Assembly (NCBI GenBank): GCA_947846985.1
Contig: CANTUZ010000001.1
Location: 6,369,504 to 6,433,503 of the forward strand
Origin: Fratercula arctica
Lineage: Eukaryota; Chordata; Aves; Charadriiformes; Alcidae
DNA: 64,000 nt
Direction of reading: 5' to 3'
A program made the position numbers and the translations under genes. How positions within the stretch are numbered: position 1 is the first letter of the stretch; every line of letters starts with the position of its first letter. The notes beneath the pieces were generated by a model. That model saw only the letters and a program-made list of their open reading frames with translations. It had not been told where the DNA came from and did not search any database. Of this stretch, positions 36,683-48,608 are shown in pieces.

Positions 36683-37485
36683 GGAGGAGAGAAGCCTTAT
36701 GAAATTCAACAAGGGCAAGTGTAGGGTGTTGCGCCTGGGGAGGAACAACCCCATGCACCAGGACAGGTTGGGGGCTGACCTGCTGGAGAGCAGCTCTGTG
36801 GAAAGAGACCTGGGAGTCCTGGTGGACAACAGGATGACCATGAGCCAGCAATGTGCCCTCGCGGCCAAAAAGGCCAATGGCATCCTGGGGTGCATCAGGA
36901 AGAGTGTGGCCAGCAGGACGAGGGAGGTCATCCTCCCCCTCTACTCTGCATTGGTGAGGCCACACCTGGAGCACTGTGTCCAGTTCTCGGCTCCCCGGTT
37001 CAAGAAGGACAGGAACTGCTGGAGAGGGTGCAGCAAAGGGTTATGAGAATGATTAGGGGAGAGGAACAGCTCTCTTATGAAGAAAGGCTGAGGGATTTGG
37101 GTCTCTTCAGTCTGGAAAAAAGACGGCTGAGGGGGGATCTTATCAACACTTATAAATACTTAAAGGATGGGTGTCAGGAGGATGGAGCCAGGCTCTTTTC
37201 AGTGGTGCCCAGCAACAGGACAAAGGGTAACAGGCACAAACTTGAGCATAGGAAGTTCCATCTCAACATGAGGAGGAACTTCTTTCCTGTGAGGGTGGCA
37301 GAACCCTGGCACAGGCTGCCCAGAGAGGTGGTGGAGTCTCCTTCTCTGGAGACATTCCAACCCTGCCTGGACGCGTTCCTGTGCCACCTGCTCTGGGTGA
37401 CCCTGCTCTGGCAGGGGGGTTGGACTGGATGATCTCCAAAGGTCCTTTCTAACCCCGACCATTCTGTGATTCTTTGATTCCTTGC
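36683..37485 (+). mobile_element. CR1 LINE, 3' 800 bp (forward)
   Basis: The longest uninterrupted young-looking CR1 here. It begins at the ATGAAATTCAACAAGGGCAAG word of ORF2 and runs through GAGACCTGGGAGTCCTGGTGG, the 3' UTR words GGGGGGTTGGACTGGATGATC, and the tail ATTCTGTGATTCTTTGATTC. 5'-truncated. Same subfamily as the nested copy at 61295-61608, as judged by the near-identical last 300 bp. Confidence 0.96.
36699..37432 (+). pseudogene. CR1 ORF2 C-terminal remnant with one frameshift
   Basis: About 240 codons of the ORF2 C-terminus are split between two frames. The first (36699 to about 37012) holds [20 protein letters not shown] and [17 protein letters not shown]. The second (about 37012-37432) holds [20 protein letters not shown], then [17 protein letters not shown] and the terminal [14 protein letters not shown]. 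Compared with the copy at 26562, one G is missing in the GACAGGAACTGCTGG word near 37012, which explains the frame change. Apart from that the protein part is readable, so this copy is relatively young. It lacks the endonuclease and catalytic reverse-transcriptase motifs and cannot move by itself. Confidence 0.93.
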
Positions 37486-39734
37486 TCATGAAAGCTGGGT
37501 CACTCAGGTCTATTGTGTCTACTAAACCTGGCCCTCAGCTGATGGTTTCTTCTGACCTTCTATTCCACTTTGTGGTGTGGCTTATACTTCTATTGATGCT
37601 CCCCTGTATGAGATTTTTGAAGATGTTGGCAGAGCTGATGTTTATGCCCCTTTTCTTCCCAGTCTCACAGCTGTAGTGCTGGCCACTTGGAAATTGCAGA
37701 TCATGTTCTTCCAGGTTCATTGCCCATTAGTACAATCAAGTGGGTCTTGAGAGGAACCCCAAAGCACTCCTCAAAAGACTAACACCACGCAGTGTAACTG
37801 TTTGGAACAGTGAATTCATTCTTATCATGCAAACGTGGTGCATTTAGGGGTACTTTAATAGAAGAAATCTTTGTCCCCTGCTCTGTTACATACACGGTCA
37901 CACTAGAAGTGCGCTGTTGTTGTAACCAATCTGCTTGAGTTCACAGCAAAATTTAAATGCAGACTTTGAGTGCTAAAACCACTCACCTCTCCTGAACAAG
38001 CTACAGTTCATTAGTTGGGAGTATTAAGAAGCTCGTAAACATCCTACATGGATGAGCCACCTAATGGAAACGAGAAGCTAAACTTTCAGTGTGAGATATT
38101 CCTTTACCAGGAAAAACAAGCATTGCAGCCTGATACACTGCAATAGTGCTAAATAAAAAAATTCTTTGAGCACTTTTGGCCAGTAATTTTCTAATTGTCT
38201 GTAAGGATGTTATCCATGATTTTCAGAATATTTGCAGAGTTTGGGATGATTTCTGCTTAAACAAGACTTTTTTTTTTTTGCTTTCTTTCAAATTTCTTTC
38301 TAGATAGGTGATTGGGGAGGAATCATAAAAACACACTGAATAAAGTTTATATTTTTACAAGTCAGGGATAAAAATGTCACTAAATTCTTACTAGCCCTAC
38401 CTTGCAAATGTTTTCCTAGGCAGATAGATAGACAGATAAAAAGACAGCTTTCCTGATACATTTAAGCTAATATTAAATTACACAGGTTGAATATTTTAAA
38501 GTATAAATGCAGGTGAAATAAAACTGATTGAAATATGGCATATTCCAAGTTCCTCATAAAGTATAAGCAAGAGTCTGTAAAATAGGCCCTGTGGTTCCAT
38601 ACTCTTGAAGGAAAATTAATAAATAAAGGTGCAAGATTCAGGAGCAGTGATTTTTAAAAACTGTATAAAGGACCCAGATTGCATGTAAATCACCTGAAAA
38701 CACAGAGCACTACAACTGATGTCAGATGTCTCTTTCGTATTCAGAACCATTAATCTCTTGGACATGACAAATCTTTTTAGCAGAAAGGAATGAATTCGAG
38801 ATAATAAGTTTTAAAGTAATGAATAACTCTTGCCTATGAAGTGCTTTAATGACTCTCCTTGTCAGAATTCAGATTTTATTATTAACTCTACAGAATCGCA
38901 GCAGCCTGAAGAGATACAGTTACAAATCAATGTCACTGCTCTTTCATAACGACTCACTAATTGACCTCAATTTCTGATGGAGTCACATATTTCCTCCCAT
39001 ACTTTATTTTAATGATGTGTATATCAAGGGTTTAGTGACTGGTCATAAAGGAATTTATTTTAACACTGTGTTGCCTTGTATAGACTTTTAATGGCAGAAA
39101 TATAAATCATTTTGAAAGCATTAACTTTAATGTCTGGGATGTATTTTTGAAACTCTTTTATAGTTAAGATGATCATCATTTTGTTAAAATATGTGCTTGA
39201 TTTATCTACTTTAAAATAAGAAAGAATTAAAGTGAAGAAAGAGCATTCAAATTCTCCATATAACACTAATGATTGCAGATTATAAAATATTTTACTTGGC
39301 TTTCATGCGATCTTAAAAAGAAATGACATTAGAATTAACAAACGGCTTTGGTGAAACACTGTTTATTACACCCTGTGTAATAATGAAGTACATCCATACA
39401 AAGTTTCAAGGTATTTGGGTAATGAATAGCCAAAATTTATTTTTAAAATTCCATCACATCAGATTTTTTTTTTCCTGATTTTTATTTGTCAGAAGCTCAA
39501 ACACTTTCCCACATGCCATTGGGTGTTTGACATACTGTAAAATAAAAATACCTGGCCTTTCCCAAACTAGAGAAATTCTAATGCAAATACAGATGTCTTA
39601 AATACCAGTACCAGTTGCATCTGAGTTTATAAGGTAAAATAGCCAATATTTGAAAGATACGGATTTCAGAAGCCACTTGAGGGTGTGTATTCACTTCAGA
39701 TCTCATTTTGGGCATGAATTACAACAGAGACGGG
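37486..39734. other. Unique non-coding DNA
   Basis: AT-rich sequence without recognised repeats or exons. T-runs near 38270 and 39464. Confidence 0.55.
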
Positions 39735-40265
39735 GAGAATGAAGGGGGTGGAAAAGAGTAAGGAGGCTGCAGGTCCATTTGCTTATCTGGCCGAGCCTTG
39801 CACCTGGTGGCCGTGGATGGCCTCCATAGGTCTGTGGCCATCAGCAGGAGACATCCATTGTCGTGTATCCACTAGTGAATATATTGTTTGTTGGACCAGA
39901 TGTGGTGCCAGTAAAGTACTGGTTTCAGTTTATGTTGGTCTGCATTGCGGCTGTTTAATGTATGAGCACGTGTGTCCGTGTGCGTGCGCACACTGGGGAC
40001 ATCTGCTCAGCCCTGCTGCTGGCTAGTCTTGGGGACACAGCAGCAGTTGGACTTTCGAGGACTGATGCAGAAGGAACAGCCAAGGTCTGTAGAGGAGCAG
40101 GAGGAGGAATTGCCTGGATGCTGACATGCAACAACTTAGTGGAGAGTACAGCTGAAGCGTGTGTTATGAGATCGGAGCTAAAGAACCATTGCAAGAAGTT
40201 GTTTGCTTGCACTTGCTACACGTTGTGTTGTGTAAAGAAAGCAAAAGAAGTAAAATTGCACTAAA
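39735..40265. other. GC-richer block of unknown nature
   Basis: About 530 bp that are clearly richer in G and C than the flanks, with partly overlapping frames on both strands (39739-40026 +, 39962-40264 +, 39955-40212 -). It includes a GTGTGTCCGTGTGCGTGCG stretch. It might be an unrecognised old LTR, a non-coding RNA exon or GC-rich unique DNA. I could not match it to a family. It ends just before a reverse CR1 tail. Confidence 0.35.
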
Positions 40266-40305
40266 TACTTGCATTCAAGCCTAATTTCTGAACACATATC
40301 AATTG

Positions 40306-40436
40306 GAATCATAGAATGATAGAATCATTTAGGTTGGAAAAGACCCTTGGGATCATCGAGTCCAACCATCAACCCCACTCTACAAAGTTCTCCCCTACAC
40401 CATATCCCCCAACACCACATCTAAACAACTCTTGAT
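40306..40436 (-). mobile_element. CR1 3' end fragment (reverse)
   Basis: Reverse tail GAATCATAGAATGATAGAATC, then GGTTGGAAAAGACCCTTGGG, ATCATCGAGTCCAACC and the cytosine-rich CCCCTACACCATATCCCCC stretch. About 130 bp of 3' UTR, close in type to the fragment at 7301. Confidence 0.9.
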
Positions 40437-42369
40437 GTGAGTCGTTCATTCAGCCATGAACTTTCAATGCTGATCATTTTTTACTTCTATTGCTAGGAAA
40501 GACCCATTCTATGGATCATGAAGTTAGACATACAATGATATATTCTTAACCATCAAATCTATGCAATTACTGTTGCAACTCAGTTATTTTGAGTATGTAA
40601 GTGCAATGAGGAATAACCAATTCCTAAAAAGAGGGAGGAAAAAAACCAACACACCACAAAACACCTCCAAAACCAAATGCAAATGTGACTGAGAGACAGG
40701 CATCTTCAGAAAATGATATTAACCCCTTCAACATCCTACCATCTCATAGTGATACTAAAGCATATCTTACTGTTATCCAGATAAATAGAACAATATTTGT
40801 TCACATAAAAATTCAGACAGAGATCCTTTCATTGTCATTACTTGTGACAGTCCTTTCAGCCTGTTTTTTCTGTATCTGTCCACCATGTTTTAACTCTGAT
40901 TTCAGTGATGGTAGTAAACAGTAAGGAAGGAAGTAAATCAGGTTCCTTACTTCACTTGTGCAGTACATAATATTGCTGTGTTTGTTGGTACAGAGCTGCC
41001 TGTCCTTTTCTAAGAATTAAAAAAAAAAAAAAAAAGTAGTAGTATCTAATAGACAGACAATTCAGGCTTGAGTGTCATACAGACAGATTTAACATGCAGT
41101 ACCTTAGTAAAAAATAGGAAAAATCCAATGTAAAGAAAAAGAAAGAACAAGAAAGACATATAAAGCGCTCGTTATTTCTGCCAGAACTTCTGGTCCTAAA
41201 TTAATACAAGTCAGTGTGAAATAATGCAACAGCTGCAGCAGAGGAACACAGGGAAAAGCTAAGAATTGCCACCAGAGAAAAGGAAGAAAGAAATATGAAA
41301 GCTCTTTGACTTTAGAGAATCCTACGAGAGTAAAAACTACTCACTAAAAATTATGGGGCCGTTTTCACATAAATGCTTCTATTTTTTACAGGACAAAGCA
41401 CGGAATGAACAGTTTTCTCAAGCGTAGTAAACCTCTTCTCACTTTTTCTTATGATACTCTGTCAAAGGGTACCCCACTTCACACAATGCTGGGAAAGCAG
41501 GAAAAAACAAAACCACGGCTCTGTTACCTTACGGTGATGTTTGGCAATGCGAAGGAACAGTCAGGATTTAACACAACGTAAGCAAACCGATGTGAAGAGC
41601 TGGCCTGTACTGGATCTTGTAATCATGTTTTGGATAAGCTATTTAAATTCTCAAATGGAATAGGTGTTTTCTCCTAGCTGTGTTAAACTCCAGCTTAGGT
41701 CTCTCACTGTGCAATATGCACCATTAAAAAACCATAAAAAGATGGCAAGCTTTTCCCAGGTTGCAGCCAGGCTGGAGCAACCACTTACTTTCTGCCATCC
41801 CTGGAATTTAAAACGCTTTTAACATGTCACGTCTCTACTGAAAGTTGTCATGCAATCAAACCCTAATTGTGGAGCAAAGCAGGTCTGAAGTGTGCCATTT
41901 CACAGCTTTAGGTATCTTCTAAAGATGCTTCAAGGGCCTACAATTAACCTGAGATGCAGTCATGTGAGCCTGATATTTAGGTAACTGTTATGTTAATTAT
42001 ATGTTCATATACATACTTCTACATCACTAAACGCTCTGCATGTTGCTTTTTTTGTAGAGGTAAACTTTGTTTTCATTTCCTTTTCTGTACCACCTTACCC
42101 ATATAAAGAATAAAAAAAGGGTGTCTGAACAACGGTTTCCTACACACATCACTTGTATAAATGCGTGTGCGCACGTGCACTCGTATGTGTGTACAAAAAA
42201 ACCCAAGTGGGACATATTTTGTCTGAAGCATTCTTGGGTACTACATCATTAAAAAGAACGTAGGCTGCATTATGCAAAAAGCAATAGTTTGCTTTGACTC
42301 CACACTCCATTTTTCCTCCTTATACATTAAAAATGTATTAAGATGTTTAAATTGCAAACTCAAATCACA
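40437..42369. other. Unique non-coding DNA
   Basis: No element recognised. An A-run lies at about 41018-41035. Confidence 0.55.
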
Positions 42370-42620
42370 GAAATAATGTATAACATAAACTTCAGCTCAG
42401 CTTCCGTAAGCGTGGGCATTTGCATGGTCTCAAGTTGCACGGTCAGAGATTTATTGCCCATAGGACTCTGCCTCATTTAAATAACAGCCAGTTATTCCCA
42501 GTTTCTCCGTGAATCTCATTTGGTGAATGTGCCAGACGTTATTTAACATAAACAATTTAAATCTTGCAACAGTTCAGCATCATTAGTTTCTTAATGGGTG
42601 CAGGGATGGATGACAGACAG
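42370..42620. promoter_or_regulatory. Candidate conserved non-coding stretch (weak)
   Basis: Unique stretch with an octamer ATTTGCAT (42418-42425), a nearby CCGTAAGCGTGGGC word and several TTTAAAT/TTAAC homeobox-like words, followed by AT-rich DNA without frames. The octamer also occurs elsewhere in the window by chance, so this is only a prompt for a conservation test. Confidence 0.18.
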
Positions 42621-42750
42621 CAGGAGAAAGCAATGGTGTGGGCAGGGTGACGCTGGCGGGGCCAAAGCGATGGAGAGGCAGAAGAGCACTGACGGGAGCA
42701 TGAGGGGCTTCACGTGAATCGATTCGATTCGAATCTAATTGAACCAAAGT

Positions 42751-42810
42751 GAATAGAATAGAATAGAATAGAATAGAATAGAATAGAATAGAATAGAACA
42801 GAACAGAACA
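42751..42810. repeat. (GAATA)n microsatellite forming the tail of a CR1
   Basis: About nine GAATA units followed by three GAACA units lead straight into a reverse CR1 3' UTR at 42811, so the array occupies the place of the CR1 terminal repeat. Just before it, 42714-42735 has GATTC/GAATC words forming a small palindrome. Confidence 0.93.
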
Positions 42811-43146
42811 ATTTTCAGTTGGAAAGTACGTAAAACGATCATCTGGTCCAACTGTCTGACCAATTCAGGGCTGACCAAAAAGTAAAGCATGTTATTAAGG
42901 GCATTGTCCATATGCCTTTTAAACAATGCCAGCCTTGGGACACTGACCACCTCTCTAGGAAGCCTGTTCCACTGTTTGGCCACCCTCTCAGTAAAGAAAT
43001 GCTTCCTCATGTCAGGTCTAAACCTCCCCTGGCGCAGCTTTGAACCATTCCCGCAAGTCTTGTCCCTGGATCCCAGGGATCTCAGCACTTCCCTCTCCAT
43101 GTCCCCTCCTCAGGGAGCTGCAGGGAGCAATGAGGTCACCCCTCAC
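42751..43146 (-). mobile_element. CR1 LINE fragment (reverse) with a pentanucleotide tail
   Basis: After the GAATA array comes CAGTTGGAAAGTACGT, GATCATCTGGTCCAACTG, CTGACCAATTCAGGGCTGACC, and the reverse of the ORF2 C-terminus, with words such as ACCACCTCTCTAGGAAGCC and AACCTCCCCTGGCGCAGC. On the minus strand, a frame at 42735-43100 reads LRQGRFRPDMRKHFF and [14 protein letters not shown]. This is the typical C-terminal end of CR1 ORF2, and it runs on into the tail. Same subfamily as the nested reverse copy at 60237-61055. Confidence 0.95.
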
Positions 43147-45589
43147 AGCAGATTGTGGCTGAAGCAGGAAAAACAGCTCCAAAAAAACAGCCAGGTGGAG
43201 CGACGTATTGTTTCCTTTGTGTTTGAAGATGACATTGGGCCATGGAAAGTTCGTACGTGCTTTAGTGAAGATACTTTTTCTTTAAGCAGTTTGAAACACA
43301 CAAACGCACGAACGAATGCTCACACAAAGTTGCAAAATGCATTCTATGTATTTATTTTAAGGTATTATTTCAAAACTTGTGTTTTTTGCAGGTCTGACTC
43401 GTGATTTTTGTATACACGGAGGTTACTTGCTGCAAGGTGTATGACATTAGTAGTTTCTATAATATTGGAATTACCCATGATCAAAGTGCCTGGCACAAAA
43501 ATCATATGTTCGCTTAAACAGCACTGTTCTCAAATATTTAAGGCACATTAATACCAACCTAAATAGTTATGTCAAGCACAGCTGAACATATTAAATTAAG
43601 TAAAATGTGAGTTTACACCTAACAATTATAATCTTATGTAAAATACTTTCTGGAGAATTCTTAATATTTTACTACTTAGTTACATGAAGAATTAAATTAT
43701 ATCTACCTTTATTTTTTTTTTCCTTAAATCCTGTATTCCAAAATTAGGGCAATACTGTTTTAATCTCTTCTCTTGCTGTCTCTTTCCTAAGGATTTGCAG
43801 CTATTTAGGAATCTCTGTTATTATGTTTGGAATTTTGGAGTGTGTTTGTTTCTTTGTTTTGGTTTTTTTTTTTTTTTTTTTAATTTGGCTCGTCCTCAGA
43901 AGTAGTATTTTTTGTGGGATTTTTTTTTCCAGATTTTTTCTATAGTACATTCATTGATATACATCATGCCAATGTAATTTGTATTGAAATAGAAATGTTT
44001 CATACATTTGCCAAGAAAAACCAAGAAAAACATAATTTGAGAGGGGCGTATAAGATATGGGATACACAGCCTTGTAAACAAACCTCTGCTGTCTTGGAGC
44101 TGGTGATTATCCTGGCCAAATAGTCTACAAGCACAGTGGGTGGGATTCATCTCCGTTTTAAACACCTACCACATACTTCTTGCAGCCTTCCTTCATCATC
44201 AGGGTGGTGAAACGGGTGCTTGCAGAGCATGTTTCACCTGTCTTCTGCAGACAGCCACATTAGGATGAGCTGAAGCACGTCTTACAAAGCTTATTGCCCT
44301 CCACGGAAGAAGAGATCCCTGGGCCACTGCCTGGGATGTAGACATCTGCTTTATGGTTAGATAAGATGAATTCTACCCAGCATCCCTAGACACCTTTTCG
44401 ATCTTTAAGATTTCTTGTCTCTAAAGAGACAAAACAAAACAAAACAAAACAAAACAAAAACCCAAAACCCCCAAATAATCAAATAATTTCAAAAACATAC
44501 CAAGTTTCCCAACTATAGGCACTGAGGCACTTGGAAAATTTTCCACTGTAGCCTCTAATTTTCAGATGCAACCCATGGCTTGAATTACAGGTGAATTACC
44601 TTTCAGCGTGCACAGGAGCATTTTGGATCAATTGATAGATGAACCTACATTTAAAAGGCAGTACTGGGCATTAGGATCCACAGAAAGCTACACTAACCAT
44701 TAGACCTTCCCTTAAAGCCTGTGGCTTTAATATGATATGAACCTTGTGTTACTGAACCATTTAGTTTGGTAATTCAGTAACCTCACGCAAATTTAGAGCC
44801 AGTTGGACGTCCTTCAGTTTGTGGAGTTACTGATTTGCATCAGCTCACAAGGGAGCTGCCCGGTCCCCTGGTTCTCTGCAAAAACCACTGCTTGATACTG
44901 CTGGAGAGGTGAGACCATCCTGCGGGGAAGGAAGGGGCAGCTCCATGAAGGTGCTCCTCTGGAGAGCTTTCTAATTTTTTTGGTAAATTTTTTCTAATTT
45001 TTTTTTGTAAAAATTTTCTAATTTTTTGTTGTTGTTGTTGTTGTTTTTTTGAAGGAGGTGGAGTGGGGTCTGGGCAGAGAGAGAGAAAGAAAGTGCTCCT
45101 TCTCATTCGCAGCCACCGATCATGGTGCCTTGTTTGTACATTGACCGTCTGGACTTCTTGAAAACATCCCTGGACAAAAGCAAGGTATGAAGGCACTGCC
45201 TGCTCCCACAAATACTGCTTCGAGAACACATCCTGCTTAAGCAGACTTCAGACGTGGAGGTGAAGAAATTAAAATCTTTACACAAAAAAAAAAAAAAAAA
45301 AAACAAAAACCCAAACCCCTATCATCACTGACAGGATGAAAAATAAATCCAGCTCATCTTTAGACATATTCTTTAGCTGTGCGTCACCGAGAAATCGAAC
45401 TGCAACAGGTACGTTTAGGTTTCTGCCAAATATTGGCTACATGCGTTACACAAGTCTCCAATTTTAGCTAAACAGGTCACAAGAAAAGGATGACCTCGTG
45501 TGTCAGGAGGTCTATTTGAGGTCAGGAAGACTATTTGATTCCACCTACAAAGAAACCCACGGGCACCTTTTATATCTGCCTCTCAGGTA
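43147..45589. other. Unique non-coding DNA with simple repeats
   Basis: Contains a T-run (43858-43882), an AAAAC run (about 44431-44460), a T-rich tandem stretch (44969-45047), an A-run (45283-45302) and a 19-bp imperfect duplication (45502-45520 against 45521-45539, three mismatches). The 129-codon frame at 44840-45229 (-) translates the TTG run as polyglutamine and is not a gene. Confidence 0.55.
44969..45047. repeat. T-rich tandem stretch ending in (TTG)n
   Basis: About three diverged copies of a 24-bp T-rich unit with a TTTCTAATTTTTT core, followed by six TTG units and a T-run. Low-complexity origin. Confidence 0.8.
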
Positions 45590-45815
45590 GGGCAGACATG
45601 CCCGGGAACGCGCCTGGCAGTGAGGCCGGCTGACACAGAAGAGCCCAGATTTTACTGTGCTTGTAAAATCTCAGCCTGCAGACAGAGGGTCTGCGTGGAA
45701 AATGTCTCCCGGGTAAGGTCCCTGGAAGGATCCTGCTTCCAAACCAAGCTCGGGAGCTATTTAAGGGAGCAAAAGTTGGCAAGGGCAAAAAGCCTGCGAG
45801 GAGCTGCTCGAGCAG
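45590..45815. other. GC-richer unique stretch with several CpGs
   Basis: About nine CpGs in 220 bp, including two CCCGGG words and an AGACATGCCC word that fits a p53 half-site. Frames on both strands (45570-45830 -, 45620-45886 +) overlap and look like chance. May be a small regulatory element. Confidence 0.25.
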
Positions 45816-47637
45816 TTTCACAGTCCACACAGTCCTGTTCCAGTGCCTGGCAATGTTCTCTAGCGCTGTTTAATTTACCGCTGTAGATACAGCCAGACCA
45901 TCTTTCATCCTAAAAGGTGAATTAATCCTCCATCATCGGGGTGCTCCTGTCACGCAGAGAGAGGAGGTTAGAGGATGGATGCTCTGCAAAGCCTAATAGC
46001 CACAAAGGGGAAGAGCCCTCACCAGGACTTTCTGCAATGGAAGCTTTACTGAAGGCAATACCCTGCGTTGTCTTAATGTTCATTGCTCAATCTGATTAGG
46101 AAAAAAAAAAACCCAAGATGATACTTTGCAGACACCTGTATATCTGGAAATGCTACACAGGCTGTGCTACATCTTGATTAAAATTTGTATTTATGCCTAA
46201 TACCTAGCTCAGTCCTATGGTACTCTAAGAAGACTGATTCTAATGGCGCCTCCAAAACAACATGTTCGCTACGTAACATACTCATACCAAAAGCCTAAAA
46301 GGCCATACCAATATAACAATCACCGTCTTCTCATATACATCCATCACACTCATGCTTATCACAGAGAAGAAAGAAAAGAAAATCACTTTTTATAGCACTT
46401 CCTGAGAGTTAAAACATTGGTTTATAGACGAAATAAGAGGGAAAAGATGGAGTTTCAAAGTTGCAGGGTGAGAAAGGAGAAGCATTTATATGCACTGACA
46501 ACTCCTCTATATTAAAAGGAGTTCAGCACATGCCTCAGCTGGTCATATCTCCAACAGCAGCATCAGAAGCAGATATATTTTTTTAGCTAGCTTACTTCGC
46601 ATAAAAGAACTGTGCAGATTTGTTTAGTCTGCACAAAATGGATTCTTAAATTTATTTGATGCAATAATTTCTGAAGAAGTTACATGTTCTCCCACAGGCC
46701 CTATCACTTTTCATCCATCATATTTCTCAGCTTAAGTTCTCTTTGGTAATATTTTTTGTGTACACAGGAAAAAAAGTGGATTTAGGCAGTTCCCATAAAC
46801 ATTTTACTATTAGTGCAAAATCAGATTTTAAGAGTTGATTTCTATATTGTTAGACAGTAGCCACCCTAAAGTAAAATCCAGCAATTGCTTCATTGTCTCT
46901 GCAAGAAACTGAATGTTAAAAAAAAAACAGATAAAGAACATTAGAAACAAAACAAAAACCATAGGGACAGTGTACACCATCATCTATTCCATCTCCATGT
47001 CTGAAAATAATGATAATAGTAATTCTGCGCAGATTAGTTTCTGGAATACCAATCTCCACCCTTTCCCCTCCCTTCCTTCCTTCCTTCCTTTTAAAATGTA
47101 GTTATGGAATTAAATGCTGAAATTATAGGAAGAAATACACCAAGCAACCACAAGCAGTTGGCTGATGGATGTTTGAAGATCTCAACAAAATTAGTGTTAC
47201 ATCAGAGGGCTGAGTATATCCAGGTGCGTTATATTGTAGCCGAGCAGTGCTGGTTTATATCAATGTGAGTAATAAAATATCACAGATAATTTTCCTGTAC
47301 AACAGGCCGGACCTACCATAAAAATAATCTTAACACAATTCTATTTGTTCTGCTGGGGCAGAAAACTTCATTGGGAAGTGGAGAAAGAAGGTCAAGTCTC
47401 CCCACCTCCCAGGGCTGGATGTATAGCTGGTAAACTCCAGCTGGCATGTTGGGGACATGGAGGATGCAGGCCAGTCTCTCCTCTCTCAGTCCGTCTCTGT
47501 CCCACCAGCTTTCCATCAGAATGTGGCTTGGGCACGTGGGACATGCAGGAGTGGCAAGCACACCAAAGAGGTCCCCAAACTGGGCAGCTGAGGCCAACAC
47601 CAAACACACACCACAGAGCACATCTTCCCCATGCTAC
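45816..47637. other. Unique non-coding DNA
   Basis: No element recognised apart from an A-run near 46100 and a short (CCTT)n at about 47068-47090. The stretch 47345-47637 just before the LTR is GC-richer, with overlapping frames (117 codons +, 102 and 88 codons -) and no known domain. Confidence 0.5.
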
Positions 47638-47959
47638 TGTACTGGGTTTGCATGGCAAGGTTTTGGTAGTGGACGGGCTACAGGGGTGGCTTCTGTGAGA
47701 AGTTGCTAGAAGCTTCCTCCATGTCTGATAGAGCCAATGCCAAATGGCTCCAATATGGACCCACTGCTGGCCAAGGCTGAGCCCATCAGCGACGGTGGTA
47801 GCGCCTCTGGGATAACATAGTTAAGAAGGGGGGCAAAAAACATGGAACTGCAGCCAGGGAGCGGGGTGAAAATATGTGAGAGCAACAACTCTGCAGACAC
47901 CAAGGTCAGTGAAGAAGGAGGGGAGGAGGTGCTCCAGGAGCCAGAGCAGAGATTCCCCT

Positions 47960-48350
47960 GCAGCCCATGGAGAAGACCATGGTGAGGCAGGCTGTCCCTC
48001 TGCAGCCCATGGAGGTCCACGGGGGAGCAGAGATCCACCTGCAACCCATGGAGAACCCCACACTGGAGCAGGTGGATGCCCAAAGGAGGCTGTGACCCTG
48101 TGGAGACTCCACACTGGAGCAGGCTCCTGGCCCCATGGGGAGAGGAACTCACGCTGGAGCAGGTTTTCTGGCAGGGCTTTTGACGCTGTGGGAGACCCAC
48201 GCTGGAGTGGTCTGTTCCTGAAGGGCTGCATGCTACAGAAGGGGCCAACACTGAAGCAGTTCATGGAGAACCGCAGCCTGTGGGAAGGACTCACATTGGA
48301 GTTCATGGAGGACTGTCTCCTGTGGGAGGGACCCCACACTGGAGCAGGGG
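47960..48350 (+). repeat. Diverged minisatellite within the LTR
   Basis: Six to seven copies of a core reading GGAGA..CCCACACTGGAGCAGG, with variable linkers containing CTGCAGCCCATGG. This gives long open frames on both strands without coding meaning. Spacing is irregular (roughly 50-80 bp). Confidence 0.8.
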
Positions 48351-48419
48351 AAGAGTGCAGGAGATGGTGTTTTAAGATTTGGTTTTTGTTTCTCATTATC
48401 CTACTCCGATTTGATTGGT

Positions 48420-48425
48420 AATAAA
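48420..48425 (+). terminator. AATAAA polyadenylation signal of the LTR
   Basis: AATAAA in GGTAATAAATTAAATTAA, about 185 bp before the LTR end. The following GAGTCTGTTTTGCCCGTG is GT-rich, as expected downstream of a cleavage site. Confidence 0.65.
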
Positions 48426-48608
48426 TTAAATTAATTTCCCTAAGTCGAGTCTGTTTTGCCCGTGACAGTAATTGCTGAGTAATCTCCCTGTCCTTACCTT
48501 GACCCACCAGCCTTTCGTTATATTTTCTCTCCCCTGTACAGCTGACGAGGGGAGTGATAGAGCGGCTTTGGTGGGCACGTGGTGTCCAGCCAGGGTCAAT
48601 CCACCGCA

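Larger units (their letters stand above)
47638..48608 (+). mobile_element. Solo LTR of an endogenous retrovirus, about 970 bp, with internal repeats
   Basis: Begins TGTACTGGGTTTGCATGG and ends in CAATCCACCGCA, giving TG...CA ends. A TATA-like ACATAGTTAAG lies near 47815 and AATAAA at 48420-48425. The middle (about 47960-48350) is a run of diverged repeats, each with a GTGGAGA/CACACTGGAGCAGG core. The overall sequence matches, from memory, a very common avian LTR often mistaken for protein-coding exons. The flanks GCTAC (47633-47637) and GCCAT (48609-48613) agree at three of five positions and differ by two C/T changes, so a decayed 5-bp duplication is possible but not shown. The 276-, 181- and 181-codon frames inside are LTR sequence, not genes. 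No internal viral region remains. Confidence 0.85.

Noticed and set aside
36666..36974. Antisense frames of 92 and 102 codons over the CR1 at 36683
   Set aside because: Shadows of the CR1 ORF2 remnant on the + strand.
44840..45229. Polyglutamine-containing 129-codon frame on the minus strand
   Set aside because: The glutamines come from a TTG run in low-complexity DNA, and no domain surrounds them.
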